Assembly: GCF_020544465.1 (NCBI RefSeq) | Contig: NZ_CP066126.1 | Span: 310,001-374,000 of the forward strand | Direction of reading: 5' to 3' | From: Chromobacterium rhizoryzae | GTDB taxonomy: Bacteria > Pseudomonadota > Gammaproteobacteria > Burkholderiales > Chromobacteriaceae | Length of the DNA: 64,000 nt | In this document: positions 41,164 through 48,741 of the stretch, piece by piece | Numbering within the stretch: the stretch's first letter is position 1 | How the letters are laid out: every line of letters starts with the position of its first letter | Translations under genes and position numbers: made by a program | The notes under the pieces: model-generated | The model's database searches: none | What the model saw: only the letters and a program-made list of their open reading frames with translations | Told to the model about the DNA's origin: nothing

Positions 41164-42519
41164 ATGGATGGCAAGCAGACGGTGCACCCGGTGGATCAGC
41201 CCCTGCCGGCGGGCAAGCTGTTCACCCTGGGCCTGCAGCATGTGTTGGTGATGTACGCCGGCGCGGTGGCGGTGCCGCTGATCATCGGCGGTTCCCTGGG
41301 CTTGCCCAAGGAGCAGATCGCGTTCTTGATCAGCGCCGATTTATTCTGTTGCGGGCTGGTGACGCTATTGCAGTGCGTGGGCTTCCGCAGCCTGGGCATC
41401 CGGCTGCCGGTCATCATGGCGGTGACTTTCGCCGCCGTGGGCCCGATGGTGGCCATTGGCGGCAACCCGGCGCTGGGCCTGCCCGGCATCTTCGGCGCCA
41501 CTATCGGCGCCGGGGTGCTCAGCCTGTTGCTGGTGCCGCTGATGGGGCGCTTGATCGGCCTGTTTCCGCCGCTGGTCACCGGGGTGGTGATCACGTCCAT
41601 CGGCCTGTCCATCATCCGCGTCGGCATAGACTGGGCCGCCGGCGGCAGAGGCAACCCGGACTACGGCCATCCGCTCTATCTGGGGGTATCGGTGGCGGTG
41701 CTGGTGTTCATCCTATTGATCACCCGCTATCTGAAAGGCTTTTTCTGCAATATCGCGGTGTTGCTGGGTTTGCTGTTCGGCTTTGTCCTGGCCTTGCTGC
41801 TGGGCAAGGTCAATTTGGGCGGCCTGGGCGAGGCGGCCTGGTTCGCGCCCATCGCGCCCTTCCGTTTCGGCATGCCGCGCTTTGAGCTGTGGTCCATCCT
41901 GACGCTGACCGTGGTGATGCTGATCATCTTCGTGGAGTCCATGGGCATGTTTCTGGCGCTGGGGGAGATCGTGGAGCGTCCGGTGGACAGGGCTGCCTTG
42001 GTGCGCGGTCTGCGGGTGGACGCGCTGGGCACGGTGATCGGCGGTCTGTTCAATTCCTTCCCGCATACCTCGTTTTCCCAGAACGTCGGCCTGGTGGGCG
42101 TCACCGGGGTCAGCAGTCGCTGGGTGTGCGTGATGGCCGGCGGCATCCTGGTGGTGTTTGGCCTGGTGCCCAAGATGTCGCTGATCGTGGCCTCGATTCC
42201 GCCCTTTGTGCTGGGCGGGGCCGGCCTGGTGATGTTCGGCATGGTGCTGGCCACCGGCATCAAGATTCTGGGCAAGGTGGACTATCAGACGCAGCGGCAT
42301 AATCTGCTGGTGGTGGCCATCAGCCTGGGCCTGGGCATGATTCCTACGGTATCGCCCGGTTTTTTCCGGCAACTGCCGGAGGTGCTGGCGCCGCTGCTGC
42401 ATAGCGGCATCCTGTTGGCCACGGTCAGCGCGGTGGCGCTGAATGTCTGGTTCAACGGCCTGGCGCGGCCGCGGGAGACGGCGTCGTCCGGCGTCGCGCT
42501 TGGGGAGGCCGCGCATTAG
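41164..42519 (+). CDS. NCS2 family nucleobase permease, probably urate/xanthine
   Basis: 451 residues with about 12-14 transmembrane helices. NCS2 blocks: LQHVLVMYAGAVAVPLIIG at the N terminus, the family signature around ESMGMFLALGEI, and the NSFPHTSFSQNVGLVGVTGV region. The place at the end of the urate operon makes uric acid or xanthine the likely substrate. It is separated from allA by 110 bases. Confidence 0.9.
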   Translation: MDGKQTVHPVDQPLPAGKLFTLGLQHVLVMYAGAVAVPLIIGGSLGLPKEQIAFLISADLFCCGLVTLLQCVGFRSLGIRLPVIMAVTFAAVGPMVAIGGNPALGLPGIFGATIGAGVLSLLLVPLMGRLIGLFPPLVTGVVITSIGLSIIRVGIDWAAGGRGNPDYGHPLYLGVSVAVLVFILLITRYLKGFFCNIAVLLGLLFGFVLALLLGKVNLGGLGEAAWFAPIAPFRFGMPRFELWSILTLTVVMLIIFVESMGMFLALGEIVERPVDRAALVRGLRVDALGTVIGGLFNSFPHTSFSQNVGLVGVTGVSSRWVCVMAGGILVVFGLVPKMSLIVASIPPFVLGGAGLVMFGMVLATGIKILGKVDYQTQRHNLLVVAISLGLGMIPTVSPGFFRQLPEVLAPLLHSGILLATVSAVALNVWFNGLARPRETASSGVALGEAAH

Positions 42520-42546
42520 CGGGGGCGGGGTTGCGGCGGCCTGGGA

Positions 42547-44049
42547 TCAGGCCGTCTCGGCGCCCGCCGCCGCGATCTCGCGCTTGTCGCCGTACATTTT
42601 GCGGTCCGCCACCGTCAGCAGTTCGTCGATCAACAAGCCGTCCTCCGGGTAATAGGCGATGCCGATGCTGACGCCCACCGTGATCAGGTTATCGTTGACC
42701 TCGTAGGGCTGATGAATCACCTGTTTCAGGCGATTGACGATTTTGTCCGCCTCGCGGTTGGATTCTATGTCTTCCATCAGCACCACGAACTCGTCGCCGC
42801 CCAGCCGCGCCACCGTGTCTTCGCCGCGCAATTCTTCCTTGATGCGGGCGGCGATCAGTTGCAGGATGCGGTCGCCGGTGATGTGGCCGTAGGTGTCGTT
42901 CACCGGTTTGAAGCGATCCAGATCCAGGAACAGCAAGGCCAGCCGCTTGCCGCTGCGGTCCACCCGAGAGATGGCGTGTTGCAGCCGGTCGTAGAACAGA
43001 TTGCGGTTGGCCAGGCCGGTCAGACGGTCGTGATTGGCCAGGTAGAACAGTTGGTTTTCGCGCTGGCGACGTCCGTGCGCCAGTTGCAGATAGTGGTGCG
43101 ACACCAGCAGCAGGCCGGCCAGCAAGGCCAGCGACAGGAATAGCAGCATGCCCCATTCAAACGCGCCTATCTGCCGCCAGCCCAGTTGCTGGCTGATGGT
43201 GAGCAAGAGCGGCTGGCTGGCGCCGCCCAGCGGATGGCGGGCTTCCAGCCGGGGGAAGAGCAGGGTTTCCAGAGCGCTGGCGCGTGCCGCGTCGCGCAGC
43301 AGGGTGGGCGGGCCGGGCGGCGGGTCGTTGCGGTGGAACAGGCGCACTTCCACGCCCTCGCGCAGCGCCAGCGGGCTGGGCAGCAGGCTGTCGGCGCGTA
43401 TCGCCATGGCGGCGAAGTGGGCCGGCGCCAGCGGGGCGGCCAGCGGCTTGCTCAGCATATCGTCCATGGCGCGGATCAGCAGATAGCCGGCCGGCAGGCC
43501 GGGCAACTTGATCTGACTGGAGATTTCCATCCGTCCGCTTTCCAGCGCGTTCTGAAGGGCTTGGCGCGCGGCTTGCAGCCGGCCCAGGTCCGCGGCCAGC
43601 AGGCCGGGCTGGGGCATGGGTTCGATGAAGGCGAGCGGGAACAGGCCGAAGCGGCCTTCCCAGCCGTCGCCGCTGGCGGCGGGCAGGGGCAGCGCTTGGC
43701 CGTACAGCTGCTTCAAGCGTTGTCTGAACATCGGCAATTGGCCGGGACTGATGCGTTCGATATGCCCCAGCCACTGGATCTGTGGATAACGGCGCAGCAG
43801 TTGCCGGGCCAGCCTTTTCTCGGACGGCAGGCTCCAGCTGCGGTCCAGCGTGCTGAAGGTGGCGTAGCTGTCCAGCACGGTTTCATGGCTTTGCAGTTTT
43901 TGATTGAGCTGTTCGGACAGCAGCAGGGCGTCGCGGTTGAATTGCTGCTCCGCGCCCAGCAGCGCGTGACTGGCGACCGACAGGGCCACTAGCGCACTCA
44001 GCACCAGCCATATCGCGATGCATCCTGCATAAACCAGCCGTGTCCGCAT
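42547..44049 (-). CDS. Diguanylate cyclase with periplasmic sensor domain
   Basis: 500 residues: transmembrane helix (about residues 6-27), a periplasmic region of about 260 residues, a second helix (about residues 288-310) and a GGDEF domain. The catalytic GGDEF is intact (LGGDEFVVL, near residue 416), and an RGED inhibitory site lies five residues before it, so product inhibition is expected. It makes cyclic di-GMP. The sensor region has no domain I recognise. It is convergent with the permease gene. Confidence 0.93.
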   Translation of the reverse strand: MRTRLVYAGCIAIWLVLSALVALSVASHALLGAEQQFNRDALLLSEQLNQKLQSHETVLDSYATFSTLDRSWSLPSEKRLARQLLRRYPQIQWLGHIERISPGQLPMFRQRLKQLYGQALPLPAASGDGWEGRFGLFPLAFIEPMPQPGLLAADLGRLQAARQALQNALESGRMEISSQIKLPGLPAGYLLIRAMDDMLSKPLAAPLAPAHFAAMAIRADSLLPSPLALREGVEVRLFHRNDPPPGPPTLLRDAARASALETLLFPRLEARHPLGGASQPLLLTISQQLGWRQIGAFEWGMLLFLSLALLAGLLLVSHHYLQLAHGRRQRENQLFYLANHDRLTGLANRNLFYDRLQHAISRVDRSGKRLALLFLDLDRFKPVNDTYGHITGDRILQLIAARIKEELRGEDTVARLGGDEFVVLMEDIESNREADKIVNRLKQVIHQPYEVNDNLITVGVSIGIAYYPEDGLLIDELLTVADRKMYGDKREIAAAGAETA

Positions 44050-44194
44050 GTAGCAACCGTAGGAAGGGGGAAAGAGGGGATGACAGATTTTATAAGAAGG
44101 AGCGGCTATTTTTTAGCTTTGACTGATGAAAAAGCGGGTTTTAAGTAGTTGTACGTAAAACAATACTGTGGTTTTTCGGGATGAGATTGAAATC

Positions 44195-44220
44195 AAACGG
44201 CCCGCCAGGGCGGGCCGTTT
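44195..44220 (-). terminator. Strong hairpin after the hoxX-like gene
   Basis: AAACGGCCCG (44195-44204) pairs with CGGGCCGTTT (44211-44220) around a 6-base loop; on the minus strand the stem ends in TTT and is followed by TGATTT. It lies 64 bases after the hoxX-like stop. Confidence 0.72.
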
Positions 44221-44283
44221 GGGCGTTGAAGAGACGGGTCTTTGCTCTTTGAAGGCTGTTTTAAAGCGCTGTCTCGGCGTTGC

Positions 44284-45984
44284 TCAGCGCGCCTGCGCCC
44301 AGTCGGCGATCAGGCGTTGCGGCGTGCCGCAGGCTTTGCGCTTGAGCACGAAGTTGCGGCATTTGTCCAGGAACTGGCCGCGGTTTTCCACCATGTCCTG
44401 GCGCATCTCCAGCAGCTCGGTCTGGCGGCAGCGCTCCATGCGCTCCAGATCCAGCTCGGCCTTGCGCGCGCGCTGCGGGCGGAAGCGGTCATCGTTCAGC
44501 GCCAGTCCGGCGGCCTGCCGCAGCCAGACGCCGAAGTCGTGCGGGTCGTGCGGGCCGATCTCGTGGACCATGCCCAGACGCCAGGCTTCGCGCGCGCTCA
44601 GCGGCAGGCAGGCTTCGGTCAGCTGCCGGGCCTGTTCCTCGCCCACCGCGCGCGGCAGGCTGTAGGTCCAGTATTCCGAGCCGTACAGGCCCATGGTCTT
44701 GTAGTGCGGGTTGAGCACCACGCCGCCGCGGGCGAACACCAGATCGGCGGCCAGGGCCAGCATCACGCCGCCGGCGCCGGCGTTGCCGGTCAGGCCGGAC
44801 ACCACCAGCTGCCGCGCGGTCAGCATTTCCTGGCAGACGTCGTCTATGGCCTGGATATTGGCCCAGGCTTCCAGCCCCGGTTCCGGCGCGGCCTGGATCA
44901 CGTTGAGGTGGACGCCGTTGCTGAAACTGCCGCGGCCGCCGCGCACCAGCAGCACGCTGGTGTCCTGGGCCTTGGCCCAGCGCAGGGCCTCGCTCAGCCG
45001 TCGGCATTGCTCGGTGCTCATCGCGCCGTTGTAGAACTCGAAGGTCAGCTCGCCGACGCGGCCGTATTCGCGGTAGCGGATGGGCTGATAGCTTTCCTCG
45101 CAGTGAGGATGGGTGGCGAGGCTCCAGTCCAACCGCGGCACGTCGTCCAGCAAGCCGGCCAGCACATGGCGCGCCGGGCGTTTGAAGGTTTCTTCGCCGG
45201 CCTCCGGCTTGCGGCGCAGCGCGCCCAGCCACAGGCTGTGCTCACCGGCGCCCACCAGCACGGCGTCGTCGTGCACCGCCAACAGTTGGCCAGGCTGGCC
45301 GGCGCGGTAGTCCAGATGGGCGTCGTAGACGTAGTAGTCGCCGCCGGCCAGTTGCGTCAGCACGCCGGGCTGACCGTCGGCGGCGTCGATGCGGCGCTTG
45401 ATCTCGGCGGCGGGCTGTTGCCACAGGAAGGCGCGGTCGCTTTGCCGCATATTGGCTTGCAGCCGGCCGCGCACATGCGCTTGGCCGTAGTCCAGCGGCG
45501 CGGGCTTGAAGCCGGTGCCGAACTTCTCCACCACGTCGCGGATGCAATACAGGGCGGCGTCGCTGACCGGGCCGTTGTAGAGCTCGGATTTGCGCACGTC
45601 CGGCGGCATGTCGAATTCGCAGCTGGACCAGATCGGGCCGGCGTCCATTTCCTCCACCGCCTGCAGCGCGGTGACGCCCCAGCGGTTTTCCCGCAGCGTG
45701 ATGGCCCAGTCCAGCGCCGAGGCGCCGCGGTCGCCGACGATGCCGGGGTGGATGATGACCACCGGCCGGCTGGCGTCGCGCCACAGGGTTTCCGGCACCC
45801 GGTCCTTGAGGAAGGGGCAGATGACGAGATCGGCGCCGGATTGCTGGATGTTGGCGCTGACTTCCTGTTCATTGGTGAACAGCTGCACGCTGACTTGGTG
45901 ACCGGACTGGCGCAATTCCAGCCAGGCGCGCTGGGTGAGTCCGTTGAACGCCGACGACAACAAGATGATTTTCAATGACCGCAT
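44284..45984 (-). CDS. hoxX: HoxX-like hydrogenase maturation protein
   Basis: 566 residues with two domains. The N-terminal part is formyltransferase-like (DLVICPFLKDRVPETLW, the catalytic HPG in VVIIHPGIVGDRGASALDW), and the C-terminal part is enoyl-CoA-hydratase-like (VLLVRGGRGSFSNGVHLN and VSGLTGNAGAGGVMLALAADLV). HoxX proteins make CO for the iron of NiFe hydrogenases from formyl-THF. No hydrogenase subunit or hyp gene is in this window, so its role here is not confirmed. A TTGTCA-16-TATCAT promoter lies upstream. Confidence 0.82.
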   Translation of the reverse strand: MRSLKIILLSSAFNGLTQRAWLELRQSGHQVSVQLFTNEQEVSANIQQSGADLVICPFLKDRVPETLWRDASRPVVIIHPGIVGDRGASALDWAITLRENRWGVTALQAVEEMDAGPIWSSCEFDMPPDVRKSELYNGPVSDAALYCIRDVVEKFGTGFKPAPLDYGQAHVRGRLQANMRQSDRAFLWQQPAAEIKRRIDAADGQPGVLTQLAGGDYYVYDAHLDYRAGQPGQLLAVHDDAVLVGAGEHSLWLGALRRKPEAGEETFKRPARHVLAGLLDDVPRLDWSLATHPHCEESYQPIRYREYGRVGELTFEFYNGAMSTEQCRRLSEALRWAKAQDTSVLLVRGGRGSFSNGVHLNVIQAAPEPGLEAWANIQAIDDVCQEMLTARQLVVSGLTGNAGAGGVMLALAADLVFARGGVVLNPHYKTMGLYGSEYWTYSLPRAVGEEQARQLTEACLPLSAREAWRLGMVHEIGPHDPHDFGVWLRQAAGLALNDDRFRPQRARKAELDLERMERCRQTELLEMRQDMVENRGQFLDKCRNFVLKRKACGTPQRLIADWAQAR

Positions 45985-46059
45985 GACCGCTCCTTGCCCA
46001 AAAATGAATGTATGGCCGGCGGCGGGACGCTGCCGCGCAAACCGTGCGCATGGGCAAGG

Positions 46060-46087
46060 ATGATAGTTTTAGTTCTGATAATGACAA
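46060..46087 (-). promoter_or_regulatory. Candidate promoter of the hoxX-like gene
   Basis: On the minus strand TTGTCA (46082-46087) and TATCAT (46060-46065) are separated by 16 bases, about 75 bases before the hoxX-like start. Confidence 0.52.
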
Positions 46088-46212
46088 ATGACTAAAGTCA
46101 AGCTTGATGCGATTGAAAAGCAGAACGCAGCTTTCTGCCATCAATGATTACAGATGCTTTGGTTTTGTGATCTGTATATATGGCGACGGCGCGCGGGGAG
46201 GGAAGGGCGCGC

Positions 46213-46953
46213 CTAGTCCTGCTGGTGCAGGCATTGCTTGATGCCGGCCAGCTGCCGCCGGCTGACCGGCAGAGGCTGGCCGATATCGGCCAGGCGCACC
46301 TGCCATTGTTCCTCGCCGTCCGCGCTGGCGCGGAACAGCTCGCGCAGCGCGTGGCGCATCACCAAGCAATTGCGGTGGATGCGCACGGCGGCGTCGCCCA
46401 GCCGCTGTTCCAGCGCGATCAGGGTTTCGTCCAGCAGGTATTCCGCGTCCGGGGTCACCAGGGTGACGTATTTGAGTTCGGCCTTGAGGTAGCGGGCCTG
46501 GGAGAAGGGGATGGGCAGCAGGCGGTCGCGCTGGCGCACGGTGAAGCTGGCCTCCGGCTGCGGCGCATCGCCGCGCTGGCGGGCGGCGCGCTCCAGCGCC
46601 TGACGCAGGCGTTCGCGCCGCACCGGCTTGAGCAGGTAGTCTATGGCCTCCAGTTCGAAGGCGCTGACCGCGTACTGTTCATGGGCGGTGGTGAAGATCA
46701 GCTGCGGCGCCAGCGGCTGGCGCCGCAGTTGCTGAGCCAGTTCCAGGCCGGAAACGCCGGGCATGGAGATGTCGGCCAGCACGATGTCGGCCGGGTTTTG
46801 CGCCAGCCAGCTCATGGCCTGGCGGCTGTCGGTCAGGCAGTAAACATGCTGCAGGCCTTGCTCGCGCAGCAGTTGGCGCAGGCGCTCGCAGGCCAGCGGT
46901 TCGTCGTCCACCACCAGCGCGCGCCAATCTTGCCAGGGGCTTACAGCACCCAT
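46213..46953 (-). CDS. LytTR family response regulator (AlgR type)
   Basis: 246 residues: receiver domain (ALVVDDEP, phospho-acceptor D61 in VLADISMPG, switch K in YLLKPV) and a C-terminal LytTR DNA-binding domain (FSQARYLKAELKYVTLVT, RIHRNCLVMRHAL). Regulators of this type control pili, alginate or competence genes. No sensor kinase is adjacent. The start overlaps the upstream TPR response regulator by 13 bases, so the two are probably translated together. Confidence 0.88.
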   Translation of the reverse strand: MGAVSPWQDWRALVVDDEPLACERLRQLLREQGLQHVYCLTDSRQAMSWLAQNPADIVLADISMPGVSGLELAQQLRRQPLAPQLIFTTAHEQYAVSAFELEAIDYLLKPVRRERLRQALERAARQRGDAPQPEASFTVRQRDRLLPIPFSQARYLKAELKYVTLVTPDAEYLLDETLIALEQRLGDAAVRIHRNCLVMRHALRELFRASADGEEQWQVRLADIGQPLPVSRRQLAGIKQCLHQQD

Positions 46954-48656
46954 TGCGGCTTGCCCAGCTTTTCCACCAGCATGCGCCAGGCTTGCAGGAT
47001 TTTCTGGAACTTGTTGTTGGTGGGGGCGAGGTCGCGCACCTTGCTCAGCATGTCGTGGGCGCGGCGCATATGGCTTTCGTGCCAGCCCTGGCGGTGGACG
47101 TAGGCCATGGTGGCGTTGATCAGGTTGAGCATGACCTGGATGTTTTGCGGCATTTCCTCGTGGGCTTTGACGAAGCGCTCGATGGCGGAGTCGAATTGCC
47201 CGGCCTGGGCTTCGCGCACCGCCTGGTTGTTGAGTTCCAGCACCGATTGCACATTGTCGGCGATCAGCTGGCGGCCGTCCTCGCCCAGGCCCACTTCTTC
47301 GAACATGTCGCCGAAGCGCGCCAGCAGTTCCTCGTCGTCGTGATGGTTGCGCACCAGATCGCGCATCACGCTGTTGCCGGCGTCCTTGTGGCCCTGGGCG
47401 TAGCAGGCGCGGGCGAACTCCATCTGCGCGTCGCTGCTGAGTTTGGGCGCCAGCTGGCGGAATTTGGTCTCGGCGTCGCTAAACAACTGACGCGCCTTGT
47501 CGCGGTTGCCCTTTTTGTTTTGCAGCTGGCTGTCCACCACGCCGGCCATCCATTCGCCTTCTTCGTTGTAGCGGTAGTCGCGGCGCAGATTGGACAGGGT
47601 GCGGCCGACGTTGGCGGTGTCGCCGCGCGCCAGTTGCACCCGCGCCAGCGCGGCGTAGTGGGTGGGGCTGCGGTGCCAGGTGTATTTGGCGATGTCCAGC
47701 GTGGTCTGGCAGGCGCCTTCCGCCACTTCCAGCTGATTATTGAGCAGGGCCACTTCCGCCAGCTGCTGCTGGCGGCGGAACACCACCGGCGAGATGTCGG
47801 TGGCCTGTTTCAAGGTGGCCTGGGCTTCGTCCAGATTGTGGTTGCTGCGGTAGAGCTTGGCCAGCCAGTCGTAGGCTTCCATCACCCGGTCGTTGTCGGT
47901 GAGCACCTCTTCGAACAGCAGCCGCGCCTCGTCGTAGGCTTTCAGCCCGGTCAGCGATTTGGCCAGGCCCATCTTGGCCCAGGGCACCGGCTTGATGCGC
48001 AGCACGTCCATGTACAGGGAACGCGCGCTGTCGAAGTCGCCTATCTTCAGCGCCAGCGAGCCCTTGAGCTTCATGAAGTCCAGCGTGAATTCGCCTCGCT
48101 CGCCGATCAGGCGCGTGCAGACTTCGATGGCGCTCAGGTATTCGTGGCGCATGATGGCCTCGTCCACCAGACGGAAGGCTTCGCGGCGGCGCATCGCTTT
48201 TTCCAGCCGCTCGCGCAGCACTTCGCCGGTGAAGGGTTTGAGCAGGTAGTCGTCCGGCCCCAGTTCCGCGGCGGAGATCACGCGCTGGGAGCGGCGCTCG
48301 CCGGTGACGATCATGAACACGCAGGACTGCTTGATCAGATTGCGTTCCTTGACCTCTTCGAACAGGTAGAGGCCGTCGTAGCCGTTGCCCAGATCGTAGT
48401 CGCACAGCACCACGTCAAACTCGTACTTGCCCATCTTGGCCAGCGCGTCGCCGGCCTTGCTGGCGTACTCCACCTTGTCGGCGCCAAAGGAGGAAAGGGT
48501 CATCGCCAGCGCGCGCTGCATTTCCGGCAGGCTGTCTATGATCAGGAACAGACGCTTGCTGTACGGATCGTCGTAGCTTTTCCGCGGCGCGGTGCCGGTC
48601 TTGCTGGCGGCGGCGACGCTCTGGAAGGTGGTCGAGTTGGTGTTGGCTGTGCTCAT
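46941..48656 (-). CDS. Response regulator with tetratricopeptide repeats
   Basis: 571 residues from ATG 48656; a TTG 27 bases upstream is an alternative. The receiver domain occupies about residues 35-155 (acidic D41, phospho-acceptor D86 in VVLCDYDLG, K in DDYLLKPF), and the rest is made of TPR-like helical repeats (MKLKGSLALKIGDFDSARSLYMDVLR and similar). It has no output domain for DNA binding or enzymes, so it probably acts through protein contacts. It overlaps the LytTR gene. Confidence 0.86.
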   Translation of the reverse strand: MSTANTNSTTFQSVAAASKTGTAPRKSYDDPYSKRLFLIIDSLPEMQRALAMTLSSFGADKVEYASKAGDALAKMGKYEFDVVLCDYDLGNGYDGLYLFEEVKERNLIKQSCVFMIVTGERRSQRVISAAELGPDDYLLKPFTGEVLRERLEKAMRRREAFRLVDEAIMRHEYLSAIEVCTRLIGERGEFTLDFMKLKGSLALKIGDFDSARSLYMDVLRIKPVPWAKMGLAKSLTGLKAYDEARLLFEEVLTDNDRVMEAYDWLAKLYRSNHNLDEAQATLKQATDISPVVFRRQQQLAEVALLNNQLEVAEGACQTTLDIAKYTWHRSPTHYAALARVQLARGDTANVGRTLSNLRRDYRYNEEGEWMAGVVDSQLQNKKGNRDKARQLFSDAETKFRQLAPKLSSDAQMEFARACYAQGHKDAGNSVMRDLVRNHHDDEELLARFGDMFEEVGLGEDGRQLIADNVQSVLELNNQAVREAQAGQFDSAIERFVKAHEEMPQNIQVMLNLINATMAYVHRQGWHESHMRRAHDMLSKVRDLAPTNNKFQKILQAWRMLVEKLGKPQWVL

Positions 48657-48741
48657 CTCGCTATCTTTGACGATTCTCCGCAAACTGTCATCAGTGCGAC
48701 TTACAAAAATCGCTCAAGCGGCCGCCGCCGCGGCGAGAGGC

